Of a stretch of DNA of 28,389 bases, positions 1 to 7,416 are shown in pieces. The position numbers and the translations under genes are program-made. The number at the start of each line of letters is the position of its first letter. The first letter of the stretch is position 1. Origin of the DNA: CAYVUM01 sp964619055 (GTDB taxonomy: Bacteria; Pseudomonadota; Alphaproteobacteria; Rhodospirillales; Defluviicoccaceae); contig CAZUDB010000048.1 in NCBI GenBank assembly GCA_964619055.1, positions 1 to 28,389 of the forward strand, in the 5' to 3' direction. Below the pieces are notes generated by a model. That model was given only the letters and a program-made list of their open reading frames with translations. It ran no database searches and was not told where the DNA came from.

Positions 1-2
1 TG

Positions 3-1751
3 GAGGCAACGCGTGCACTCGCCTTTGATCCAACCAGCCCCGGCGCCCACCGCTTTCTCGCTGATAATCTCGCAACTCAACCCCGCAGTGAAGCCGCGCG
101 GGTCAGTGAGCAGCTTCAATCACAATTGTTCCAGAACCTCACGACGGACCCTGTGTCGCCCAGCCTCCTGGAGCCGAGCCTGCAGTTCGGCGTTCGCGGC
201 GGACCGACTGCCCTTGGCCTTAACGAGTTCACCCAACTGTTCAAGAGCAACGGGGCAACGCTGAAGCTGGACGGCATCGCCGGCAACTTGGATACCTTGG
301 CTGCGGAAGCGCAGGCAAACGCCATTTATGATTGGGCCTCGGCTAGTGCTGGCTTCTTCCACTATCAAACAGAAGGCTTTCGGGACAACAATGATGTAAG
401 GGACACGATCGGGAATATCTTTCTTCAGGCAGCGATTTCGCCGGAAGTCAATGTTCAGGCTGAATTTCGAACAAGAGAAACTGAAAAAGGGGATACACTC
501 CTGAGTTTTGATCCGCAGAGTTTCACAAATATTCGTGGTGATATAGACAGAGATTCTGCTCGCTTGGGATTTAAAATAAAGCCGATAAATAATATTACCT
601 TTATAAATAATTTTAGTTATGTTAATCGAAGAGTCGCTGTCAATGTTTCATTTCCATTTCGAGATTCTGGTGTTGATTTCAATGGTATCTTAAATATACG
701 TGAAAAATCAATAGGATATCAAAATGAATTGCTATTGCAGTACGATAATGACAAGATAAATCTTCAGGTCGGTAATAGAGTTACCCGGCTGGATCGAGAT
801 TTTGATCAAGTGTCGATCATAGAGTCTGCTAGCTTTTTTTCGTCTTCAGTGTTTTCCGAACCCTTTAAAGCAAACCTCGAAGGCTACTGGGCCTATGCTA
901 ATATCAATTGGCCGTCTCCGGTCGTGTGGACGCTTGGTCTTAGCTATGACGATCAGCGAGCGCTTAAAGACCGCCGGAAATCACTGAATCCGAAATTGGG
1001 TATGCGTTGGCAGGTGACGGATTGGCTGGAGCTTCGAGCAGCATGGTTTCAGACTCTGCAGAACGCATTTTCGACCCAAGCAACCATTGAGCCGACACAA
1101 GTTGCCGGCTTCAATCAATTTTCCGATGCGACGGATAGCACGAAAACTGAGACAATTGCGGCGGCAATCGATATTAGACCGGTTGACAATTTTGGTTTTG
1201 GTGCAGAGTTTACGGAGAGATACTCGTCAATCCCATCATTAGATTTTGGTTTAGGAAGAAGTATTATAATTAATTTTGAAAATATAGATGAAAGATACGT
1301 TGATTTATATGCTTTTTTTGCCCCCACAACGGAGGTGATTTTGCGAGCAAATTTTATTTACGAGAGCTTGATTGGAAAAAATCTATCGCAAGAATTTCTT
1401 CTTCGTTTCCCCAGCCGTATTGACAGCACATTTGTGCCAATTTCGGCTGGTTTTTTTCATGAGAGTGGCATTTTTGCCGACATTACGGGTACATTTGCCC
1501 ATCAGTCTATAAAAAAGCCGCGTTCTTCAAATTTTGCCCGAACCAATAATAGCTTTTTTCTGGTCGATGCCCAGCTTGGTTTTCGCTTCCCAAAGCGACG
1601 AGGTGCTGCCTCGTTCTCGATAAACAATGTCTTTGACGAGCGGTTTTTGTTTCAAGATCGTAACTTTCTATTGCCGCTCAATGAAAACAGCGGGGGACCG
1701 AGATTTATTCCACGCCGTACCTTCTTTGGGCGTTTGACGTTTATCTTCTAG
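3..1751 (+). CDS. TPR-containing outer-membrane beta-barrel protein (TonB-receptor-like), 5' truncated
   Basis: The frame is open from the first bases, so the start lies outside the window; 582 residues are visible. The first 45 or so residues (ATRALAFDPTSPGAHRFLAD and on) look like the last helices of a TPR array. After them come long stretches of alternating hydrophobic and polar residues typical of an outer-membrane barrel, with phrases such as NPKLGMRW, EPTQVAGFNQF and NNVFDERFLFQ that recall the C-terminal barrel of TonB-dependent receptors. The protein ends in phenylalanine (FGRLTFIF), the usual C-terminal beta-signal read by BamA. I recall uncharacterised proteins joining TPRs to such a barrel; substrate and role are unknown. 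No plug domain or TonB box is visible. The barrel half is very AT-rich compared with its own 5' end and with the neighbouring genes, which suggests transfer or unusual selection. The barrel call is firm; the specific family is inferred. Confidence 0.75.
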   Translation, partial: EATRALAFDPTSPGAHRFLADNLATQPRSEAARVSEQLQSQLFQNLTTDPVSPSLLEPSLQFGVRGGPTALGLNEFTQLFKSNGATLKLDGIAGNLDTLAAEAQANAIYDWASASAGFFHYQTEGFRDNNDVRDTIGNIFLQAAISPEVNVQAEFRTRETEKGDTLLSFDPQSFTNIRGDIDRDSARLGFKIKPINNITFINNFSYVNRRVAVNVSFPFRDSGVDFNGILNIREKSIGYQNELLLQYDNDKINLQVGNRVTRLDRDFDQVSIIESASFFSSSVFSEPFKANLEGYWAYANINWPSPVVWTLGLSYDDQRALKDRRKSLNPKLGMRWQVTDWLELRAAWFQTLQNAFSTQATIEPTQVAGFNQFSDATDSTKTETIAAAIDIRPVDNFGFGAEFTERYSSIPSLDFGLGRSIIINFENIDERYVDLYAFFAPTTEVILRANFIYESLIGKNLSQEFLLRFPSRIDSTFVPISAGFFHESGIFADITGTFAHQSIKKPRSSNFARTNNSFFLVDAQLGFRFPKRRGAASFSINNVFDERFLFQDRNFLLPLNENSGGPRFIPRRTFFGRLTFIF

Positions 1752-1768
1752 GCGCTACCCCACTACGG

Positions 1769-1810
1769 GCGACCGCGACGGCGCATAGATCCGCTCGCCG
1801 TCGCGGTCGT
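1769..1810. terminator. GC-rich inverted repeat, possible bidirectional terminator
   Basis: A 15-base arm at 1769-1783 (gcgaccgcgacggcg) pairs with 1796-1810 (cgccgtcgcggtcgt), with one G-U pair at the base and a 12-base loop. It lies 17 bases after the stop of the barrel gene and directly before the end of a short minus-strand reading frame, as expected for a shared terminator between converging genes. No T-run follows on the + strand, so intrinsic termination is not certain. Confidence 0.5.
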
Positions 1811-1815
1811 GAACG

Positions 1816-1995
1816 CTACTGACAGATTTCGCCCGTGTAGCGAACCAGGCCGACAAGATTTTCGGGGTCCCGGAGGTCAACAAGCCCGAAGCTGGCAAAC
1901 TGCCCTGTCGCGCCCCAAAGCGTGCCGCAGGATAACGTATCGTATTTTTCGCACAATATGGAGTGGGTGGTGGCGCCCGTGATCCTTGAGATCAT
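1816..1995 (-). pseudogene. Short minus-strand gene fragment or hypothetical protein
   Basis: On the minus strand a frame starting at an ATG at 1995 (or a TTG at 2010) encodes about 59 residues ending in FGLVDLRDPENLVGLVRYTGEICQ before a TAG stop at 1816-1818. The wording reads like the natural C-terminal end of a protein, and the stop abuts the hairpin at 1769-1810. I do not recognise the family. No ribosome-binding site is evident, and the N-terminal part looks unlike the rest, so this may be the 3' remnant of a gene truncated near 1960-1990. It could also be chance coding in spacer DNA. Confidence 0.3.
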
Positions 1996-2101
1996 CCGGT
2001 GGAGCGGCAAGTACGACCATCGGCCGTTCGCGCTCCGCGAGATGGTCGATCTTATTGAAACAGACCGCGCCGGCTTGGAAGCAAAGATCTTCAGAAGCTA
2101 G
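1958..2101 (+). pseudogene. Short plus-strand gene fragment, 47 residues
   Basis: From an ATG at 1958 to a TAG at 2099-2101 the + strand encodes MEWVVAPVILEIIRWSGKYD followed by a charged helix with the segment REMVDLIETDRAGLEAKI. Its composition and amphipathic pattern look like the C-terminal helices of a real protein, but 47 residues is short and there is no clear ribosome-binding site. It overlaps the minus-strand fragment ending at 1816, so at most one is intact over 1958-1995. The most economical reading is that two decayed gene ends meet here. The family is not identified. Confidence 0.3.
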
Positions 2102-2219
2102 CGACGGCGTGCGGTTATTTCCTCGCCGCCATCTCTCTCTCCGCTACCGTCTCTTACTGGTTGGGGCCAGCGCCTAGCTCCCCTCATGACAAACTCTTAC
2201 GCGCCAAATACGCAGTGGC

Positions 2220-2248
2220 TTGAACCTGCCCATGCGCCGCAGTATGTA
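2220..2248 (+). promoter_or_regulatory. Possible sigma-70-type promoter for the rpsB operon
   Basis: TTGAAC at 2220-2225 resembles a -35 box. TATGTA at 2243-2248, after an exact 17-base spacer, is a weak -10 box. It would leave a leader of roughly 115 bases before rpsB. The -10 match is poor (three of six), so this is only a candidate. Confidence 0.3.
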
Positions 2249-2313
2249 AGTCGCGTTAAATTCTCACGCGGGGTGGCGATCGTCCGTCGATAGGCAGGGA
2301 CGACCGTTCGGTG

Positions 2314-2327
2314 TGGGCTTTTGCCCA
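2314..2327 (+). promoter_or_regulatory. Small hairpin in the rpsB leader
   Basis: TGGGC (2314-2318) and GCCCA (2323-2327) form a five-pair stem around a TTTT loop, 45 bases before the rpsB start. S2 is autoregulated through its leader in some bacteria, but I recognise no known S2-binding motif here. The hairpin could equally be incidental. Confidence 0.2.
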
Positions 2328-2372
2328 TTAAGGTCCCGCGGCGGCAAAACCGGACACGAAGGACCATACGGC

Positions 2373-3365
2373 ATGGCGATGCCTGACTTCACCATGCGCC
2401 AGCTTCTGGAAGCTGGCGTGCACTTTGGCCACACCACCCGGCGCTGGAACCCAAGGATGCAGCCGTTCATCTTTGGCAGCCGCAATGGCATTCACATCAT
2501 TGATTTGGCTCAGACCGTTCCCATGCTGGACCGGGCATTGGCGGCGCTGCGCGACGTCGTGTCCGCCGGTGGGCGCGTGCTGTTTGTCGGCACCAAGCGC
2601 CAGGCCAGCGACGTGGTCGCCGATGCGGCGCACCGCTGCGGACAGTACTACGTCAATCATCGTTGGCTCGGCGGAATGTTGACCAACTGGCGCACTATTT
2701 CCGTATCCATCAAGCGCTTGCGCGATCTGGACACCCAACTCGCTCAGGACAACGTGGGGTTGACCAAAAAGGAACTGCTGAACCTCACCAGAGAACGCGA
2801 CAAGCTGGAGCAGGCCCTGGGTGGCATCAAGGAGATGGCCGGTTTGCCGAACGTTCTATTCATTATCGACACCAATAAGGAAGCGATTGCCGTCAGCGAA
2901 GCCAACAAGCTCCGCATTCCCGTCATCGCCGTTGTCGATTCCAACAGTGATCCCACAGGCGTCGATTTTCCCGTTCCTGGCAATGACGATGCGCTGCGCG
3001 CCGTCTCGCTTTACTGCGACTTGGCCGTGCAGGCCGTGTTGTCGGGTCTTCAGGAGGAGTTGACGGCGGCTGGTGTGGATTTGGGCGAGTCCGAAGAAGT
3101 GTTCGAGCCGGGCTTGGATGACTTCGACGAGAGCGCCGAGGCTATCGAAGGCGAGGGCGCGGCGGTTGCCGACATCGCAGCCCTTGAAGGCACGCCTGGG
3201 AACAGCACGCCCGGTGACAGTCCCGAGGCGGGGGTCGGTCTTGCCGCCGAGGCTGAGACTGCGGCCGGCGATGCTGTCGAGGAACAACAGCCCGCTGGTT
3301 CCGAGGAAACTGTGGCCGATCCGGGCAGGCAGGAAGGCGAAGAGCATCAGACGGCGCAGGGTTGA
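2373..3365 (+). CDS. rpsB: 30S ribosomal protein S2 with long acidic C-terminal tail
   Basis: S2 binds the body-head junction of the small ribosomal subunit and is needed for binding of S1. The start at ATG 2373 (MAMPDFTMRQLLEAGVHFGH) fits other alphaproteobacterial S2 proteins, and a gaagga ribosome-binding site lies 9 bases upstream; a start at 2313 would only add leader sequence. Core motifs are present: HTTRRWNPRM, FVGTKRQA, YVNHRWLGGMLTNWRT and DTNKEAIAVSEANKL. The core ends near residue 235-240. The remaining 90 or so residues are rich in Glu, Asp, Ala and Gly, with no lysine and a single arginine, giving 330 residues against about 241 in E. coli. Such extensions occur in alphaproteobacteria, but this one is long. 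It is the first gene of a translation block with tsf 45 bases downstream. Confidence 0.97.
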   Translation: MAMPDFTMRQLLEAGVHFGHTTRRWNPRMQPFIFGSRNGIHIIDLAQTVPMLDRALAALRDVVSAGGRVLFVGTKRQASDVVADAAHRCGQYYVNHRWLGGMLTNWRTISVSIKRLRDLDTQLAQDNVGLTKKELLNLTRERDKLEQALGGIKEMAGLPNVLFIIDTNKEAIAVSEANKLRIPVIAVVDSNSDPTGVDFPVPGNDDALRAVSLYCDLAVQAVLSGLQEELTAAGVDLGESEEVFEPGLDDFDESAEAIEGEGAAVADIAALEGTPGNSTPGDSPEAGVGLAAEAETAAGDAVEEQQPAGSEETVADPGRQEGEEHQTAQG

Positions 3366-3410
3366 GACCGCGATGGTTGCGTCAACGCAGCCTTGCGAAC
3401 GAGGGAGAGC

Positions 3411-4340
3411 ATGATGTCGGGAGTGAATACGGCACAAATCAGGGATCTGCGTGAGAAAACCGGGGCCGGGATGATGGACTGCAAAAAGGCCCTGGTCGAA
3501 AGCAATGGAGACCTGGAGGCCGCGGTCGACTGGTTGCGCAAGAAAGGGCTTGCCGCCGCGGCGAAGAAAAGCGGTCGGGTTGCGGCCGAGGGCTTGATCG
3601 GAGCCGTGGTCGATGGCGGTCGAGGGGCCCTGGTCGAAGTCAACGCGGAGACGGATTTTGTCAGTCGGAATCCGGAGTTTCAGGCCTTTGCGGCCGACGT
3701 GGCCAACATCGCGCTCGGCACCGACGGCGATGTCGAAACCCTGAGGGCGGCCATCCATCCGGCCACTGGCAAAGGCGTCGGCGAAGTCTTGACCGATCTC
3801 ATCGCCAAGATCGGCGAGAACATGTCGGTGCGGCGATTGGCTGTGCTCGCCGTCGATCCCGGCGTCGTCGGCGCCTACATCCACGCGGCCCAGGCGCCGT
3901 CGCTCGGCAAGATCGGTGTGCTTGTGGCGCTCCAGTCCGAGGCGGATCCGAACCAGCTATTGGAGCTGGCGCGCAAGCTTGCCATGCACGTGGCCGCCGC
4001 CAATCCGTTGTTCGTCTCCCGCGCGGATGTTGACACCAGCGCCCTCGATCGCGAACGCGCGGTCTTGAGTGATCAGGCCCGGGCGTCTGGCAAGCCGGAA
4101 GCGGTGATCGAAAAAATGGTCGAGGGCAGACTTCGGAAATACTACGAAGAGGTCTGTCTTCTCGAGCAGGTCTTTGTCATCGACCCGGAAAACAAAGTTC
4201 AAGCGGTGATCGAGCAGGCGGCCAAGGACCTCGGTATGCCGATCACGGTCTCCGGCTTCGTGCGCTTTGCCCTCGGCGAAGGGATCCAGAAAGAGGACAA
4301 AGACTTCGCGCAAGAGGTTGCCGAAACGGCTGGGACGTGA
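3411..4340 (+). CDS. tsf: Translation elongation factor EF-Ts
   Basis: EF-Ts is the nucleotide-exchange factor that recycles EF-Tu from its GDP to its GTP form in the cytoplasm. The N-terminal UBA-like part with REKTGAGMMDCKKAL and the conserved core element ETDFVSRN are both present. At about 309 residues it is slightly longer than E. coli EF-Ts (283). Two adjacent ATG codons (3411 and 3414) follow a gagggag ribosome-binding site; either gives a sound start, and upstream in-frame codons back to 3393 precede that site. It follows rpsB, the usual arrangement in bacteria. Confidence 0.97.
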   Translation: MMSGVNTAQIRDLREKTGAGMMDCKKALVESNGDLEAAVDWLRKKGLAAAAKKSGRVAAEGLIGAVVDGGRGALVEVNAETDFVSRNPEFQAFAADVANIALGTDGDVETLRAAIHPATGKGVGEVLTDLIAKIGENMSVRRLAVLAVDPGVVGAYIHAAQAPSLGKIGVLVALQSEADPNQLLELARKLAMHVAAANPLFVSRADVDTSALDRERAVLSDQARASGKPEAVIEKMVEGRLRKYYEEVCLLEQVFVIDPENKVQAVIEQAAKDLGMPITVSGFVRFALGEGIQKEDKDFAQEVAETAGT

Positions 4341-4481
4341 TCCACTGCTGTTGATTTCAGGTCCGTTTGCCGACAGCCCATAACAGTTGCACTCATGACA
4401 GTTGCAGGTGCAGGTGTCGCTGGTCCAGCGCCGGCCGGCGCATTGAGGGCCGCAATCGATCAAGGGGGCGAACAGCCCATT

Positions 4482-5198
4482 ATGACAAAGGCCCTCCGGT
4501 ACAACCGCCTGTTGTTGAAGGTGTCAGGCGAGGCGTTGATGGGGGAGCGGGGGTACGGCATCGATCCCGGTGTCGTTTCCCGCATCGCGGATGACATTCG
4601 AAACACCCATGCGCTTGGCGTGCAGGTCGGCGTCGTCGTCGGCGGCGGCAACATTTTTCGCGGGGTATCCTCGGCTGCCATCGGCATCGAGCGAAGCAGT
4701 GCCGATCACATGGGGATGCTGGCGACGGTCATGAACGCCCTGGCCCTGGAAAGCGCCTTGATGGCGGCTGGCGTGCCGTCCCGGGTGCAATCGGCGATCC
4801 CCATGCCCACGGTGTGTGAGCCCTACACGCGCCGGGACGCAGTCCAGCATCTGGAAAACGGCCGGGTCGTGGTGTTCGCCGCCGGTACGGGCAATCCCTA
4901 TTTCACCACCGATACGGCGGCGGCGTTGCGGGCGGTCGAGACCGGGTGCGAGGTGCTGTTGAAGGCAACACAGGTTGATGGGGTCTATTCGGCCGATCCT
5001 AAATCCGATCCAAACGCCGAGCGATACGATCACATCAGTTATCAGACCGTGGTTGCCAACAACCTGAAGGTTATGGACACCGCTGCGATTGCCCTTGCGC
5101 GCGACAATGGCTTGCCTGTGATTGTCTTCAGCATTCATTCTCCGGGGGCGTTGACGGCTGTGTTACAAGGAACCGGACGCTACACGTTGATTGAGTGA
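4482..5198 (+). CDS. pyrH: UMP kinase
   Basis: PyrH phosphorylates UMP to UDP with ATP and is a GTP-activated hexamer of the amino-acid-kinase fold. Diagnostic segments are LLLKVSGEALMG near the N-terminus, the glycine loop VVVGGGNIFRG, DHMGMLATVMNALALE, the loop GTGNPYFTTDTAAALRA and the uridine-side segment KATQVDGVYSADPKSDP. The ATG at 4482 gives 238 residues, the family's normal length. An upstream ATG at 4395 would add 29 Ala/Gly-rich residues with no counterpart in the family as I know it. The ribosome-binding site for the chosen start is weak: aaggggg ends 13 bases upstream. It supplies UDP, and so UTP, for the nucleotide-sugar steps encoded in this window. Confidence 0.96.
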   Translation: MTKALRYNRLLLKVSGEALMGERGYGIDPGVVSRIADDIRNTHALGVQVGVVVGGGNIFRGVSSAAIGIERSSADHMGMLATVMNALALESALMAAGVPSRVQSAIPMPTVCEPYTRRDAVQHLENGRVVVFAAGTGNPYFTTDTAAALRAVETGCEVLLKATQVDGVYSADPKSDPNAERYDHISYQTVVANNLKVMDTAAIALARDNGLPVIVFSIHSPGALTAVLQGTGRYTLIE

Positions 5199-5209
5199 GG
5201 GAGAGTGCT

Positions 5210-5779
5210 GTGGCGGAAGTTGAAGTGGCCGAAATTGCAACGGAGGCCGAACGTCGGATGCAGGGCGCCGTTGACGTGCTCTTGAAGGAGTTTTCGGGGC
5301 TTCGCGCCGGCCGCGCGTCCACGAGTTTGTTAGATCCTGTTATGGTTGAAGCTTACGGAAGCGAGATGCCGATTGCTCAGGTCGGCACCGTTGGCGTACC
5401 GGAGTCGCGGCTTCTGACCGTTCAGGTTTGGGACAAAGGTCTCGTCAAGGCTGTCGAGAAAGCGATCCGTGATGCCGGCCTGGGTCTCAACCCGTCCAGT
5501 GATGGCCAGATGGTGCGGGTTCCAATTCCGGCGCTGAACGAGGAGCGCCGGGCCGAGTTGAGCAAAGTCGCTGGCCGGTATGCGGAGGAGTCGCGCGTAT
5601 CGATTCGCAATGTTCGTCGCCATGCGCTCGATGAGTATAAGAAGGCCGAAAAAGAGGGCCTGATCTCGCAAGACGAGAACCGTCATCATATGGATACGAT
5701 GCAGAAAATTACGGACCGCTACGTCAAAAAGGTCGATGAGCTTCTCGTAAAGAAAGAAAGTGAAATCATGCAGGTTTGA
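5210..5779 (+). CDS. frr: Ribosome recycling factor
   Basis: RRF works with EF-G to split the post-termination ribosome. The 189-residue protein has the expected length (about 185) and typical motifs: LLKEFSGLRAGRAS in the first helix and NVRRHALDEYKKAEKEG in the third-helix region. The GTG at 5210 is preferred because the strong gagggagag ribosome-binding site (5197-5204) lies 5 bases upstream. A GTG at 5195 that overlaps the pyrH stop would leave no such site. The gene follows pyrH with an 11-base gap, the order seen in most proteobacteria. Confidence 0.96.
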   Translation: MAEVEVAEIATEAERRMQGAVDVLLKEFSGLRAGRASTSLLDPVMVEAYGSEMPIAQVGTVGVPESRLLTVQVWDKGLVKAVEKAIRDAGLGLNPSSDGQMVRVPIPALNEERRAELSKVAGRYAEESRVSIRNVRRHALDEYKKAEKEGLISQDENRHHMDTMQKITDRYVKKVDELLVKKESEIMQV

Positions 5780-5783
5780 TGGA

Positions 5784-6518
5784 ATGGATGCTGCCCCCGC
5801 CCTGAGCAACGATCGTCCGCCGCCGTCCCATATCGCGATCATCATGGACGGCAACGGCCGCTGGGCCCGCTCCCGCGGCCTGCCGCGGACGGCTGGGCAT
5901 CGTCGCGGGGCCCAGGCTGTCAAGACGGTCGTGGAGGCGGCCATCGGCGCTGGCGTCCGCTACCTTACCCTGTTCGGGTTTTCGTCCGAAAACTGGAGGC
6001 GCTCCGCCGATGAGATCGCGGACCTGACCGGATTGCTGCGACACTATCTAAACCATGAGATCGATTTCCTGCTGCGAAATGGTGTGCGGCTGCGGGTCAT
6101 CGGCGACCGTGAGCGGTTCGGGCCGGACATTGCTGCGTCCTGTGCCGAAGCCGAAGCCGTTAGCCGGAGCAACCGGCGTCTCGATCTGGTGATTGCTCTG
6201 AACTACGGTGGACGTGCGGAGATTGTTGAGGTCGTTCGAACCATCGCCAACGCCGTGGCTGCGGGTGAGCTTGCCGTCAGCGCCATTGATGAGACGACTG
6301 TCGGCAGCCGACTTTACACCGCTGAGATGCCAGATCCGGACCTCTTGATCCGCACCAGCGGTGAGCAGCGCGTCAGCAACTTTTTGCTGTGGCAGCTTGC
6401 CTATACCGAGTTTGTGTTCGTCGATACCCTGTGGCCCGACTTTTCGGCAGAGGATTTCTGGCACGCGATCCGAGAGTTTCAGAACCGTGACCGTCGATAT
6501 GGCGCGGCTCGACTCTGA
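5784..6518 (+). CDS. uppS: Undecaprenyl diphosphate synthase (cis-prenyltransferase)
   Basis: This enzyme condenses isopentenyl diphosphate units in cis onto farnesyl diphosphate to give the C55 carrier lipid for peptidoglycan and O-antigen. The catalytic Asp22 sits in IIMDGNGRWARSRGLPR. Other conserved blocks are GHRRG, FGFSSENWRRS, ALNYGGRAEI and the C-terminal PDPDLLIRTSGEQRVSNFL. At 244 residues it matches the family. The ATG at 5784 lies 4 bases after the frr stop, with no strong ribosome-binding site, so translation is probably coupled to frr. An in-frame start at 5760 inside frr is possible. Confidence 0.96.
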   Translation: MDAAPALSNDRPPPSHIAIIMDGNGRWARSRGLPRTAGHRRGAQAVKTVVEAAIGAGVRYLTLFGFSSENWRRSADEIADLTGLLRHYLNHEIDFLLRNGVRLRVIGDRERFGPDIAASCAEAEAVSRSNRRLDLVIALNYGGRAEIVEVVRTIANAVAAGELAVSAIDETTVGSRLYTAEMPDPDLLIRTSGEQRVSNFLLWQLAYTEFVFVDTLWPDFSAEDFWHAIREFQNRDRRYGAARL

Positions 6519-7416
6519 CGTGCCACACCCCGCGCCGGCAAATGCGTCGGCATCCGCCTCCGGCATTTTTGCCAGCGTAATCGCGGCCGGACGCAGCCAT
6601 GCCGCGCGCGTTGCGACGCTTGGCGGTGTCAAGGTCCGCACGTTGTCGTCTCTGGTGCTCGCGCTTCCCGTCATTCTGGCGGTGTGGTTCGGTTCCCCCT
6701 GGTTCGAGGCCATGGTTGTTCTGTGCGCCCTCGTTCTGGCCCGGGAGTGGTCGCGGCTGTGCGCAGGGGTCGTCTTCGCGCCCGCCTGCCTTGTCTTTGT
6801 CCTGGGGTGTGCGGGCGTTATTGCGCTTTATGCGCTTGATCAAATTGCGGTGGCGGCGGTGGTCGGGATTGTAGTGGTCGTCACGGTTTTTCTGGCGGCG
6901 GAACGGCGTGGCGGCTGGCTGGCCGCCGGTGTCGCCTATATCGTCGCGCCTGGCGTCGCGCTGCTGTATCTGCGCACGACGCCCGTTGATGGCCAGATTG
7001 TCGTGTTGTGGCTGCTGCTCGTGGTCTGGGCATCGGACGTGGGCGCATACGCCATCGGCCGGAGTATCGGGGGGCCACGCTTGGCGCCCCGAATCAGCCC
7101 CAACAAGACGTGGACGGGACTTGTGGGGGGGCTTGGCTTTTCCGCAGCGACAGGCGTCATCGCCGCCATACTGCTGACGGGTGGCGGCGAGACTTGGTGG
7201 TTGTCGGCGCTGGCCGGGTTGGGGCTTGGGGCCGCGGCACAGGCGGGGGATCTGGCTGAATCAGCGTGTAAACGGCGGTTTGGGGTCAAGGACGTCGGTG
7301 GTTTGATCCCCGGTCATGGCGGCCTTTTGGATCGGATCGACGGTTTGATGACAGCGTCCGTTGCGGCGGCATTGATCGTGGTCCTGGCGGGCGGCAGTAT
7401 GGCGCCATGGCTCTAG
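6499..7416 (+). CDS. cdsA: Phosphatidate cytidylyltransferase (CDP-diacylglycerol synthase)
   Basis: CdsA makes CDP-diacylglycerol from phosphatidic acid and CTP in the inner membrane, the branch point to all phospholipids. The protein is strongly hydrophobic, with several membrane helices. It carries the ISPNKTWTGLVGG element and the CdsA signature, SACKRRFGVKDVG followed by GHGGLLDRIDG, near the C-terminus. The start is uncertain: ATG 6499 overlaps uppS by 20 bases and gives 305 residues, while GTG 6520, just after the uppS stop, gives 298. Either leaves an N-terminal extension of about 40 residues before the first helix, somewhat longer than usual. Neither start has a clear ribosome-binding site. 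Confidence 0.94.
   Translation: MARLDSDVPHPAPANASASASGIFASVIAAGRSHAARVATLGGVKVRTLSSLVLALPVILAVWFGSPWFEAMVVLCALVLAREWSRLCAGVVFAPACLVFVLGCAGVIALYALDQIAVAAVVGIVVVVTVFLAAERRGGWLAAGVAYIVAPGVALLYLRTTPVDGQIVVLWLLLVVWASDVGAYAIGRSIGGPRLAPRISPNKTWTGLVGGLGFSAATGVIAAILLTGGGETWWLSALAGLGLGAAAQAGDLAESACKRRFGVKDVGGLIPGHGGLLDRIDGLMTASVAAALIVVLAGGSMAPWL

Larger units (their letters stand above)
1752..2372. other. About 620-base spacer between the barrel gene and rpsB
   Basis: No complete conserved gene is visible. The left part holds the hairpin at 1769-1810 and the two short opposing fragments (1816-1995 minus, 1958-2101 plus). The right part, 2102-2372, has no convincing reading frame and is best read as the promoter and 5' leader of the rpsB operon. 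I found no tRNA-like fold or insertion-sequence ends. Confidence 0.6.

Noticed and set aside
2856..3884. A 342-codon minus-strand open frame across rpsB and tsf
   Set aside because: It lies antisense to two highly conserved genes, its translation has no recognisable domain, and long antisense frames are expected in GC-rich coding DNA.
4383..4406. Direct repeat acagttgca (4383-4391 and 4398-4406) in the tsf-pyrH spacer
   Set aside because: There are only two short copies, with no further units and no link to a known element.
4428..4441. A perfect 14-base palindrome GCGCCGGCCGGCGC between tsf and pyrH
   Set aside because: It has no loop, no flanking operator-like symmetry and no T-run; such GC palindromes arise easily at this base composition.
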